A DNA stretch of 64,000 nt, from assembly GCF_019279795.1 (NCBI RefSeq), contig NC_056745.1, positions 503,283,694-503,347,693 on the forward strand, given 5' to 3'. A program made the translations under genes and the position numbers. The notes under the pieces were generated by a model. The model saw only the letters and a program-made list of their open reading frames with translations. It searched no databases and was not told the origin of the DNA. Numbering within the stretch: position 1 is the first letter of the stretch; the number at the start of each line of letters is the position of its first letter. The stretch is from Protopterus annectens. Taxonomy: Eukaryota > Chordata > Ceratodontiformes > Protopteridae. Shown here in pieces: positions 29,030 to 38,576 of the stretch.

Positions 29030-29347
29030 GACAGGTTCCCATCTGTATTGTGTGGCAATTTTATATTTTTGCATCACATTTTTGGTCCATTATTTCATAA
29101 AATTGTGGTTTTCTGGCAAATTAGTGGTAAATCATTAAAGACTGAAATAAGAAAATAATGGCAGACATTTGAGTTTCAGATTTCATACCCTTCAGAAAAT
29201 TCATACTAATGCAAGACCTACTACTATTCTATTATCTTTCTAAGTTTCTAAAAGTAATATTTAAAAATTGTCCTTATTTTGGGGCCTTTATCCCACTTCT
29301 ATGTATGGCTTTGTCCAGATTTCTTGCTCTGAGGTTGAGAGGTATGA
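29030..29347 (+). mobile_element. MITE-A copy 4
   Basis: Most of the element is present in order, from GCATCACATTTTTGGTCCAT through TTTTCTGGCAAATTAGTGG and CCCTTCAGAAAATTCATAC to GTCCAGATTTCTTGCTCTGA and the terminal TTGAGAGGTATG. Confidence 0.78.
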
Positions 29348-29520
29348 CAAATGTGTCAGAGCCATCACCGTCAGCCAGAGACATTTCAAATTGTGACATA
29401 CTTGTTGCACCCCACTCCCCCATGTAGTGACTCTGCATGTGTCCAAGGAAGGCAAGGAGCAGTTATGCAGTGTAAGTGTGCAGAGTATTCCCCCATCCAA
29501 GGTAGACAGAAGTATGACAG

Positions 29521-29625
29521 TGGCTTTTCATCTGTCCTTGATTTTGCAGAATGTTCTGGTTTTCTGTCATATTTTATACTGTTGATTTATGCTTCTTATT
29601 ATTTAGAAAATGCATGCTGTTGCAG
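29521..29625 (+). mobile_element. MITE-A copy 5, fragment
   Basis: CATCTGTCCTTGATTTTGCA … GTTCTGGTTTTCTGTCA … AGAAAATGCATGCTGTTGCA follows the first half of MITE-A with an internal deletion. Confidence 0.55.
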
Positions 29626-30554
29626 TGCCCTGTTGCTCTGTGTTTAAGTAGTAATGCTTTAACGACCATCAGATAAGCTTGTCTGAGATTGTAAGATGCA
29701 AGTAAGCTTTAATAAGCATACTGTTAAAGAATTACCAACACTGAAAGCCTTTATGTTGTTGCCATGCAGAGAATATTTACATAACTAGATAACATATAAG
29801 CCTTGGGTATTGAAAAGCATATGACAAGTATTTGTAATAAAGGACAGTATTACAGTATTTTCAGAAGCTCATTATATTTGTTGGAGACTTGCAGGCTTTA
29901 CCCGTAAACTAAACAGAATGCCAGTCTATCATGTGTGGTCCATAACCTATGCAGTAATCCTTTAAGCAATTTATCTTGAGCTTGTTTCTTGTTTGCTGTT
30001 CATTTTTTACTTTGATCATGTTTTCACCATGAAACAAGTAGATAGTTGTCAGGCAGCAGGTCTTTTTTGGATAAGAAACATTTTTACAAGTGAGGGTATC
30101 ACAGAGATTGCTACTTTCAGCATGTTACTTGGTACGTTTATAAAGCTGAATATAAATTTATAATTAGAACTTTAGTGCAAGGAGAAGTGGTTTGAGTTGA
30201 GTGCAGCTTGTTTTTTTTTTTTGTTTTGTTTTTTTTATACTTGATTTTGACTGGCATTCCAGTAATGTATTTAAAAAGAAATTTATTTTTTCATGCTTCA
30301 CAACTTTTTTGTTTCCATCTGGATATTAAGTAAGCTGTCATGTAGCCAATGCACTGAAATATTTTTTTCTTCTGCACTTCATTTTGTCTTGATAGGACAT
30401 TTGTAATGATGGTTTGGCACACAGGGCAGCCGTATTTAATTAAAGTTCCAGTTGTTGTGGTTTTGTGCATAGCCCTGCCCCTTTCTAGTTGATCACACCC
30501 CTTCCCATTGGCCCCATCCATTCAGCTGTCTCCTGCAGCCCCCCTTTGATATGA
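29626..30554. other. intergenic, nothing recognised
   Basis: AT-rich, with a T-run at about 30211-30236. No gene or repeat is recognised. Confidence 0.4.
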
Positions 30555-31090
30555 AGTCACCAGCCGCCAGTGATGCAGACTATCACAAAGCCACATCCCT
30601 CTTCTTGATAGCATATAGGCAACTAAAAGGCAACCTATGCCTCATGTTTAGAGCCTCAATAGACCATATTCTGTCAGGACTATTACACGTTTGTAAGTCC
30701 AATGGTAATATGAGCACCCAGTCAAGGGATCTAATTCCCTTCTGCAAAATAAATAGAACATGTTAGAGGGATAGCAAAGTATCACAGAGAATGCCCCTTC
30801 TGTGGAACCATATTCTACTCCATATAAAGTAAAGTACTTATTTTACTCTATTCAAATATAATTTGGACAAATGGATGGGAATCTGCAAATTCACCCCCAG
30901 TTTATCACCCATGTCTCTCATGGCTAGGGGCAACAAGTAAATGCCACTAAAAATCATTGTTCTGTCTGCTCTGGGTTTTTTTTTTTTTTGTATACAAAAT
31001 ATAAGGGCTAAAACATACCATGGGAATGCAAACCTAGGTTTCTTAAGATCCTCACAGATCAATAGCCTAGTAAGGACCTATGAACCGATA
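30555..31090 (+). pseudogene. CR1 copy d, 3' end
   Basis: C-terminal CR1 ORF2: SDADYHKATSLFLIAYRQLK, then a mutated CWRD block (TC*RDSKVSQRMPLLWNHI), and the KYNLDKWMGICKFTPSL-like end. This is followed by the CR1 3' UTR with NxLVRTYEP-equivalent DNA ending AGGACCTATGAACCGATAG near 31075-31090. It is strongly 5' truncated. Confidence 0.75.
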
Positions 31091-31927
31091 GTAGAAACAC
31101 CTTTTCATGTCCCATTGCCCAGAGTTGACTTGAACTTGAAAGGGGTCAAAGGAACAAAAAAGTGGCAGTGTTTGATGATATCCTTGCAGAGGTTTTCATA
31201 GCAAATTATTCTGATAATGCAGTACTTGTGTGCATGCAATTACTTCCAGTCAGGCATGGAAACAAGCGCATTGAGAAGGCAGAAGGGGAGAAATCCAGCC
31301 AATGTTCACACTTCCAGGTGACCCTGATGATGTGATTACTTCACAGACAGAGAGAGGTAGAAGCAGAAATCCCAAATCTAAGCTACATGCAGTGAAAAGG
31401 TATGGGACTTCCCCTGAAAAGGGTTACTTTAGTGGAAAGAGCTAGGTAGTAGGGGCAAGTATGAATCTAAGCCACAGCTGTCAAAAGATAGTCAACCTCT
31501 TTTGGAAAGGGAGCTGTAATGGATCAGAAAATTAAACTGAGTCTGAAACAGCTCTCACATCCCACCTTACAGGACATGACGGAAGTGAGCTATGAGGCTC
31601 CTGAATCTCAAGGGCAGATGAGCAATGACTATACACTGGGTAAGGGGCTATTGTATACAGTGTTGACTCCTGAGGGTTCCTAGAGGGAAAAGTGGAGCAG
31701 CAGCAGTTGGTAGTCTCAAGAGCCTGTCATTGGGCATTTCTGGACATAACCATTTTTCAAATGTGAGGACCAACATGATATTGGCTCAGGGTGCTGTGGA
31801 CATGCATGCAACCTGCTGGTTTGCATTTTTATGACCAGTCCCCACAGTTGTTGCAATGTTAGCCATGACATCTAAACATGACAGCAGCAAAACCACAAAT
31901 TATAAAGCAAGACAGTGGACATAATAC
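31091..31927. other. intergenic, nothing recognised
   Basis: Unique-looking sequence between CR1-d and the PLE-2 target duplication. No motif is visible. Confidence 0.4.
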
Positions 31928-31944
31928 AATATTCTAGAACAGTT
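31928..31944. repeat. PLE-2 target site duplication, left copy
   Basis: AATATTCTAGAACAGTT occurs here and, exactly and in the same orientation, at 37415-37431, just past the right arm. Confidence 0.85.
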
Positions 31945-32102
31945 GTGTAGAATAAATCCAGGAAAAGTCGACTACATAAAATATAACAAACCAGTCAGTT
32001 CCTGGTTACAACATGAACCTTTAAAAGCACTGGCACAAACGGAGTAAGAGCACAGCCTCTGTAAACTCAATTTATTAGTTTAAAAACATATAGGTTGAGC
32101 GC

Positions 32103-32130
32103 TTTCATCTACTAAAATAGACTTCATCAG
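32103..32130 (-). ncRNA. hammerhead ribozyme core, PLE-2 left arm
   Basis: On the minus strand: CTGATGA (32124-32130), stem II GTCTA/TAGAT (one G-U pair), and GAAA (32103-32106), followed by GCGCTC. It is identical to the right-arm motif at 37291-37324, where helices I and III can be drawn. Confidence 0.8.
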
Positions 32131-32494
32131 AACAATACTCATCACACAATGTTATCCTTAAATACCAGTTCAAACCAATCACATTTAGTTCATTTGGCTC
32201 CAAAATTAATCCTTAAAGTACCAGTGTTAGTATTAAAATCTTATACTCCCTATTAACTTAAATACTACTATTACATACAACTAAAATTAATAAAATACAT
32301 TGTTGCTATTAATAAAAAATGAACGATGTTCATATAATATCTATTTGTATACAGTATATGTAAACATTATAAATAGTATAAATAGTATAAATAAACATAT
32401 TTTAATTAAAAAAAAATTTTGTATATGTGTATATAAAACCATACCATACTAATGTCTACAGTTCTCCAATATTGGTTTAATGGATATATACTCA

Positions 32495-34493
32495 TTAATA
32501 CCCGGGGGCACAGAAGCATTCAAGCGGATCTGCCACCTTGCCTCTTTTTCCCCCAGTACTTACTAACTCCAATATTCCAAATTGAAAAGTGGAACATGTG
32601 GCACTAACATTGAGATGTTTCCACAGAGCATTGTTCCCATCCTGCTTCCTAATGCTATAACTGTGGTCATAAATCCTATTCCTCAAGCACCTGTTGGTTT
32701 TTCCAACATAAAAACTTGGACACTCAGTACACTTTGCTAGATAAACCAGATGCTTGGACCTACAGTTACCCTTCTGGAATTTAACAGTCGTCTTGTTGAT
32801 ATTCTCTAAAACAATAGAGGGGGTATTAATAATGTACCTACACTGATTGCAAGTACCACATTTGTGTGTACCATTCCGTCCTTTATCATTGTACTTGTAC
32901 CTATTTTTCTTCTCTAATTGCATTTTCATGTTTGTACCATTCCTAAACACAAAATGGGGCATATCCCCCACTATCCTGTATATATTACTGTCAAATTTCA
33001 TAATGTTCCAGTTTTTATGTATAATATTCTTAATCTCCGTACTATACGGTGCATATTGTATGACACATGCCCTTTTAAAAAATACATCTTCAGGATTATT
33101 TTTGTCTGTACAATTAGTATATATTTTCTTATTATTGTTGGTAGTTGTACCCCCACTGTTAATGGGGCCAACCCTAAAGGGTTTATACTTTTCCCCCACT
33201 CACTTTTCACATAATTGGTAACGTCAGTCACCATTGCATCAGGGTAACCCCTACTCCTAAAAAAAACCCCAATCAAATCCAATTCACTGTTTAAATCCAT
33301 GTATTCTGAAGTCATTCGGGCTGCTCGAATACATTGCCCTTTGATAATGTTCCTTTTCTGTCCCAAAGGATGACAACTAGTATATTCCAAATAGGAATTG
33401 CTAAAAGTTTCCTTCCTGAAAACATTAGATTTAAATTTCCCATTGCTTAATGTTATTCAAGTGTCCAAATAAGAAATAAATTCCCTTTCAACATTAAATG
33501 TAAATTTTAAACTTTGACTACATAGGTTTAAATATTTTTATAAATCTTCTACCTTCTGTAGATCACCCCTCCAAATTACAAAAATATCATCCAAGAACCT
33601 GAGGTAGCATATAATATTGCTGAACCAGTCAGTATTAAATATATATTCGTTTTCCCAGTCCAATAGAACCATATTGGCATATATGGGGGCGCAAGCTGCC
33701 CCCATAGCTACCCCTTTCCTTTGTTTATAGTATTCACCTTCGTACATTATATAGTTGTGTGAAAGAACCATATCCATGAAATCTAACACCAGGGAAATTT
33801 TATCCCATGACAAGTTACCATATTTCTTAATGCTTTGATAAAATCTGGATAGGCCTTCCTCTTGAGGAATACTCAAGAATAGGTCGACCACATGAATTGT
33901 TATTAGCCACTCCCCTTCAGATGCTAATTCTGGCTGCAGTCTCCCCAGGAAGTCCCAAGAGTCTATTACTATATGCCCAATTTTCTTGTATATAGGTTTT
34001 AACCACATATCAATTACTTTCCCAAAAGGGAACGTCTTAGATGCACTACCAGTTATTATGAAAGGGGGATCAAAAAAATCCTTGTGTACTTTAGGGATCC
34101 CCACTATAGTACTAATTATGGGGTGTTCAACTCTTAGGAAATTGTATAAATCCCTATCTATTCTGTCTTCCAATAATAGGTCTTCTAGGTACAAGTCTAC
34201 CTTATGGTACCCAATATTTACCTCATTAAGGGAGGATATAATATAATTACCTGAATTCAACAAAATACTATTAATTTTGTTTATATAGTCATTGTTTGGG
34301 TATATGACCGCCCCACCCCCCTTGTCGGGTTTCATAATTCTTATATTATGGTTATTTTGGATGTCTTTCAATATTTTAGATTCATCCCTGGTTAAATTGT
34401 ATTTCTTTTTCTGTGTACTACATTTGTTCCCATATATATATATATATATACATCTCTTCTATAACCATTTTTTCAAATGTACCCAACAAATTG
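32495..34493 (-). pseudogene. PLE-2 left arm: RT plus GIY-YIG, damaged
   Basis: Motif A reads LITIHVVDLFLSIP, with the catalytic Asp codon GAT changed to CAT relative to the right arm. Motif B KGVAMGAACAPIYAN and motif C YLRFLDDIFVIW are intact. A small deletion turns PPFRPIISG into PPFIITG. Frameshifts lie near 33200, 33390-33540 and in the last 60 residues. The Cys linker CGTCNQC and GIY-YIG core VYLAKCTECPSFYVGKT are intact here. The protein could not be a working RT. Confidence 0.88.
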
Positions 34494-34494
34494 T

Positions 34495-34619
34495 CCCCGG
34501 ATTTTTTAGGGGAAGATACAAGATGGGAGGACCCCAGGAGGGAAGGGCACCATGGAATAAGAATGGAAAGTGCAAGTCACAGGGGAGGACAGGGGGGTTA
34601 CAGAAGCCAAGACAACTAG
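34495..34619 (+). pseudogene. PLE-2 ORF1 C-terminal remnant
   Basis: The frame reads PDFLGEDTRWEDPRREGHHG … SHRGGQGGYRSQDN and stops at 34619. It parallels the end of PLE-1 ORF1 (GDFLGQRNNRQGRYNKYRNN, then Y and a stop): the same DFLG at the slippery site and the same Arg/Gly-rich finish. Everything upstream was lost when the arm was truncated. Confidence 0.65.
34502..34508 (+). promoter_or_regulatory. putative -1 ribosomal frameshift site T TTT TTA (PLE-2)
   Basis: In the ORF1 remnant phase the codons are gaT TTT TTA ggg. The RT frame is one base back (-1) and open through the site, so a slip gives DF(L/F)RGRYKMGG. PLE-1 has the same heptamer in the same phase at the same place. GGGG directly after the site could pair with CCCC at about 34531, which was not modelled. 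Confidence 0.68.
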
Positions 34620-36973
34620 TGGATGACCATTGTATTGTGAAAGTTAATGATATCATTAGTAGACACGGCAAATTCAATATTTATAATTATTCTAGTATTG
34701 AGCTTAAAAAGGAACACTTTACACTTTTAGCCAAAGGGATGAAATATGTTCCCAATATGAATATTAATGTAGTTGATTATATAGTGGACTTTAAGAAATA
34801 TTTAAGGAAACTAAATTTAGCTATCTTTTTTGATGGTAAGCAAATCGGGGGAGAAGCAGAGTTCAAAAAGAAGAGTGTATACACACCCCCACTCAACAAT
34901 TTGTTGGGTACATTTGAAAAAATGGTTATAGAAGAGATGCATATATATGGGAACAAATGTAGTACACAGAAAAAGAAATACAATTTAACCAGGGATGAAT
35001 CTAAAATATTGAAAGACATCCAAAATAACCATAATATAAGAATTATGAAACCCGACAAGGGGGGTGGGGCGGTCATATACCCAAACAATGACTATATAAA
35101 CAAAATTAATAGTATTTTGTTGAATTCAGGTAATTATATTATATCCTCCCTTAATGAGGTAAATATTGGGTACCATAAGGTAGACTTGTACCTAGAAGAC
35201 CTATTATTGGAAGACAGAATAGATAGGGATTTATACAATTTCCTAAGAGTTGAACACCCCATAATTAGTACTATAGTGGGGATCCCTAAAGTACACAAGG
35301 ATTTTTTTGATCCCCCTTTCAGGCCAATAATATCTGGTAGTGCATCTAAGACGTTCCCTTTTGGGAAAGTAATTGATATGTGGTTAAAACCTATATACAA
35401 GAAAATCGGGCATATAGTAATAGACTCTTGGGACTTCCTGGGGAGACTGCAGCCAGAATTAGCATCTGAAGGGGAGTGGCTAATAACAATTGATGTGGTC
35501 GACCTATTCTTGAGTATTCCTCAAGAGGAAGGCCTATCCAGATTTTATCAAAGCATTAAGAAATATGGTAACTTGTCTTGGGATAAAATTTCCCTGGTGT
35601 TAGATTTCATGGATATGGTTCTTTCACACAACTATATAATGTACGAAGGTGAATACTATAAACAAAGGAAAGGGGTAGCTATGGGGGCAGCTTGCGCCCC
35701 CATATATGCCAATATGGTTCTATTGGACTGGGAAAACGAATATATATTTAATACTGACTGGTTCAGCAATATTATATGCTACCTCAGGTTCTTGGATGAT
35801 ATTTTTGTAATTTGGAGGGGTGATCTACAGAAGGTAGAAGATTTTAAAAAATATTTAAACCTATGTAGTCAAAGTTTAAAATTTACATTTAATGTTGAAA
35901 GGGAATCTATTTCTTATTTGGACACTAGAATAACATTAAGCAATGGGAAATTTAAATCTAATGTTTTCAGGAAGGAAACTTTTAGCAATTCCTATTTGGA
36001 ATATACTAGTTGTCATCCTTTGGGACAGAAAAGGAACATTATCAAAGGGCAATGTATTCAAGCAGCCCTAATGACTTCAGAATACATGGATTTAAACAGT
36101 GAATTGGATTTGATTGGGGTTTTTTTTAGGAGTAGGGGTTACCCTGATGCAATGGTGACTGATGTTACCATTTATGTGAAAAGTGAGTGGGGGAAAAAGT
36201 ATAAACCCCTTTTAGGGGTTGGCCCCATTAACAGTGGGGGAACAACTACCAACAATAATAAGAAAATATATACTAATTGTACAGATAAAAATAATCCTGA
36301 AGATGTATTTTTTAAAAGGGCATGTGTCATACAATATGCACCGTATAGTACGGAGATTAAGAATATTATACATAAAAACTGGAACATTATGAAATTTGAC
36401 AGTAATATATACAGGATAGTGGGGGACATGCCCCATTTTGTGTTTAGGAATGGTACAAACATGAAAATGCAATTAGAGAAGAAAAATAGGTACAAGTACA
36501 ATGATAAAAGACGGAATGGTACATACAAATGTGGTACTTGGAATCAGTGTAGGTACATTATTAATACCCCCTCTATTGTTTTAGAGAATATCAACAAGAC
36601 GACTGTTAAATTCCAGAAGGGTAACTGTAGGTCCAAGCATCTGGTTTATCTAGCAAAGTGTACTGAGTGTCCAAGTTTTTATGTTGGAAAAACCAACAGG
36701 TGCTTGAGGAATAGGATTTACGACCACAGTTATAGCATTAGGAAGCAGAATGGGAACAATGCTCTGTGGAAACATTTCAATGTTAGTGCCACATGTTCCA
36801 CTTTTCAATTTGGAATATTGGAGTTAGTAAATCACAACCCCAGGGGTGGTAATATAAAGAAAGTACTGGGGGAAAAAGAGGCAAGGTGGCAGATCCACTT
36901 GAATGCTTCTGTGCCTCCGGGTATTAATGAGTATATATCCATTAAACCAATATTGGAGAACTGTAGACATTAG
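34508..36973 (+). CDS. PLE-2 RT plus GIY-YIG endonuclease (ORF2)
   Basis: About 820 codons are open from the slip site to TAG at 36973. The first internal Met is at 34523 (MGGPQEGRAPWN). The open frame further upstream is antisense shadow of the left arm and is not part of the protein. Domains: N-terminal KFNIYNYSSIELKKEH, IMKPDKGGGAVIYPNND, fingers GIPKVHKDFFDPPFRPIISG, motif A LITIDVVDLFLSIP, motif B KGVAMGAACAPIYAN, motif C YLRFLDDIFVIW. The linker is CGTWNQC, where the left arm has CGTCNQC, so a presumed zinc-binding Cys is lost. GIY-YIG follows: VYLAKCTECPSFYVGKT … RNRIYDHSYSIRK … PPGINEY. RT residues are intact. The linker change may impair endonuclease function. Confidence 0.9.
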   Translation, partial: RGRYKMGGPQEGRAPWNKNGKCKSQGRTGGLQKPRQLVDDHCIVKVNDIISRHGKFNIYNYSSIELKKEHFTLLAKGMKYVPNMNINVVDYIVDFKKYLRKLNLAIFFDGKQIGGEAEFKKKSVYTPPLNNLLGTFEKMVIEEMHIYGNKCSTQKKKYNLTRDESKILKDIQNNHNIRIMKPDKGGGAVIYPNNDYINKINSILLNSGNYIISSLNEVNIGYHKVDLYLEDLLLEDRIDRDLYNFLRVEHPIISTIVGIPKVHKDFFDPPFRPIISGSASKTFPFGKVIDMWLKPIYKKIGHIVIDSWDFLGRLQPELASEGEWLITIDVVDLFLSIPQEEGLSRFYQSIKKYGNLSWDKISLVLDFMDMVLSHNYIMYEGEYYKQRKGVAMGAACAPIYANMVLLDWENEYIFNTDWFSNIICYLRFLDDIFVIWRGDLQKVEDFKKYLNLCSQSLKFTFNVERESISYLDTRITLSNGKFKSNVFRKETFSNSYLEYTSCHPLGQKRNIIKGQCIQAALMTSEYMDLNSELDLIGVFFRSRGYPDAMVTDVTIYVKSEWGKKYKPLLGVGPINSGGTTTNNNKKIYTNCTDKNNPEDVFFKRACVIQYAPYSTEIKNIIHKNWNIMKFDSNIYRIVGDMPHFVFRNGTNMKMQLEKKNRYKYNDKRRNGTYKCGTWNQCRYIINTPSIVLENINKTTVKFQKGNCRSKHLVYLAKCTECPSFYVGKTNRCLRNRIYDHSYSIRKQNGNNALWKHFNVSATCSTFQFGILELVNHNPRGGNIKKVLGEKEARWQIHLNASVPPGINEYISIKPILENCRH

Positions 36974-37290
36974 TATGGTATGGTTTTATATACACATATA
37001 CAAAAAAAATTTTTATTAAAATATGTTTATTTATACTATTTATACTATTTATAATGTTTACATATACTGTATACAAATAGATATTATATGAACATAGTTC
37101 ATTTTTTAATAATAGCAACAATGTATTTTATTAATTTTAGTTGTATGTAATAGTAGTATTTAAGTTAATAGGGAGTATAAGATTTTAATACTAACACTGG
37201 TACTTTAAGGATTAATTTTGGAGCCAAATGAACTAAATGTGATTGGTTTGAACTGGTATTTAAGGATAACATTGTGTGATGAGTATTGTT

Positions 37291-37324
37291 CTGATGAAGT
37301 CTATTTTAGTAGATGAAAGCGCTC
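37291..37324 (+). ncRNA. hammerhead ribozyme, PLE-2 right arm
   Basis: CTGATGA (37291-37297), stem II GTCTA/TAGAT with loop TTTTAG, GAAA (37315-37318), then GCGCTC. AGCGCT is self-complementary, so helix III is a minimal palindrome and the expected cleavage is after C37324. Helix I pairs GTT (37288-37290) with AAC (37325-37327), plus a possible AT/AT extension. Tiny palindromic helix III of this kind suggests that the active form is a dimer, as described for other minimal hammerheads. Confidence 0.8.
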
Positions 37325-37414
37325 AACCTATATGTTTTTAAACTAATAAATTGAGTTTACAGAGGCTGTGCTGTTACTCCGTTTGTGCCAGTGCTTTTAA
37401 AGGTTCATGTTGTA

Positions 37415-37431
37415 AATATTCTAGAACAGTT
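37415..37431. repeat. PLE-2 target site duplication, right copy
   Basis: A direct copy of the 17 bases at 31928-31944. Confidence 0.85.
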
Positions 37432-38507
37432 ATTTGCCAGTTAGGAATCTGTTCTATTTTTATCCATTTACAAGGCACACGTACAGTTTGTGGTTATAAT
37501 TTCCATTTCTTTCTTGCTGTTTTAATTAGTTTATCTCAGATGAACCCCCATTTAAAATGAGAACAATTAGGCTGGAATGTAGTACATTATACTATAACCA
37601 TTGCATTTGTCTGTGGGTGAGAATAAGTTGGCTCAACAGTTATTTGCCCCCTTTCCAAAACCTATTGGTCTAGGTTGTCACCAAGCCAAATTAAAACAGC
37701 TAGTATGCATCAAGTTGAATTTTGTATAAAAATAAAATTTGTTAGAACATCAGAAATACATTATTAACTTAATTTCAAGTTGGGATCAATCATATTAAAT
37801 GGACTTGCAGTAGAGCATGAAAGTCAGAGAAAAACATCAAATTACTTACATCAGTTCTTGCCAGTTTGATAAGGCATGCAACATACCAAGTGGTCAGTGT
37901 TCAGTCCAAACAAAGGTTAAGAGTCCATGATTGAGTTATTTTGGTCCTTGACGAGCACTGTAAAAGAGTTCTGCATTCTCTATCCACTCCTGCTCTTTGG
38001 GAGAACCACAAATTGACAATGCTGACTCCTCTTGTAGGCTAAAGTCTATTCAAGTTGCACAATCCTAGTTAAATGTCCTTGTATGGCAAACTCCACTTTC
38101 CCTCACTGAGAATGGATCTGTTTTTTGCATTTGTCATTACCATAATTGGCAAGATATAATACCACAGATACTGGTTTCTTTTCCATAGTGTAGTTCATCA
38201 AATCTCTTTCAGTATTTGTCTGCTTATTAGCATAAAGCAGGCTAAGTATGTCTGGAGCAAGAAGATGAATATCTGAAAGTCTGAAATATCTGACTATTCT
38301 TAATGTCTGCAAAAAACACCAAAGGAGCTGTAGGACTGTTGAACAATTGAATGTGCTCTGGTACCTTGGCAAAAGAAGCCTTCAGAGGAATAATTTTCTA
38401 AACACCCAGCAGTATAATTTATACAAAATAAATAATAACATTCAATTGAATTCAATTAAAGAACTGTAAAATTTAAAGAGACAATATACCAAAGTCACCT
38501 ACAAATG
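37432..38507. other. intergenic, nothing recognised
   Basis: No open frame, RNA gene or repeat is recognised. Confidence 0.4.
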
Positions 38508-38509
38508 TA

Positions 38510-38573
<64 letters not shown>
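38508..38573. repeat. (TA)n microsatellite
   Basis: About 30 TA units, ending ATACAC. Confidence 0.95.

Positions 38574-38576
<3 letters not shown>

Larger units (their letters stand above)
31945..34494 (-). mobile_element. PLE-2 left arm (antisense, 5' truncated)
   Basis: A Penelope-like element nearly identical, in reverse complement, to 34896-37414. Its outer end has an extra 58 bases (31945-32002) beyond the point where the right arm stops, as in PLE-1 (15 bases). It is truncated at its 5' end at the head-to-head junction, near residue 200 of the right-arm RT frame. A (TA)n expansion at 34434-34450 distinguishes it from the other arm. Confidence 0.9.
34495..37414 (+). mobile_element. PLE-2 right arm
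   Basis: The sense-oriented arm, starting at the junction 34494/34495 only seven bases before the slippery heptamer. It carries an ORF1 tail, the complete RT-EN frame (to 36973), a 3' UTR, and a hammerhead core (37291-37324). It ends at 37414 beside the 17-bp target duplication. Bases 34495-34895 form the spacer of about 0.4 kb between arms of about 2.5 kb. Confidence 0.9.

Noticed and set aside
34292..34507. Upstream 72 codons of a very long open frame leading into the PLE-2 RT
   Set aside because: They are the antisense of the left arm and so an accident of the inverted junction. The real PLE-2 right arm starts at 34495.
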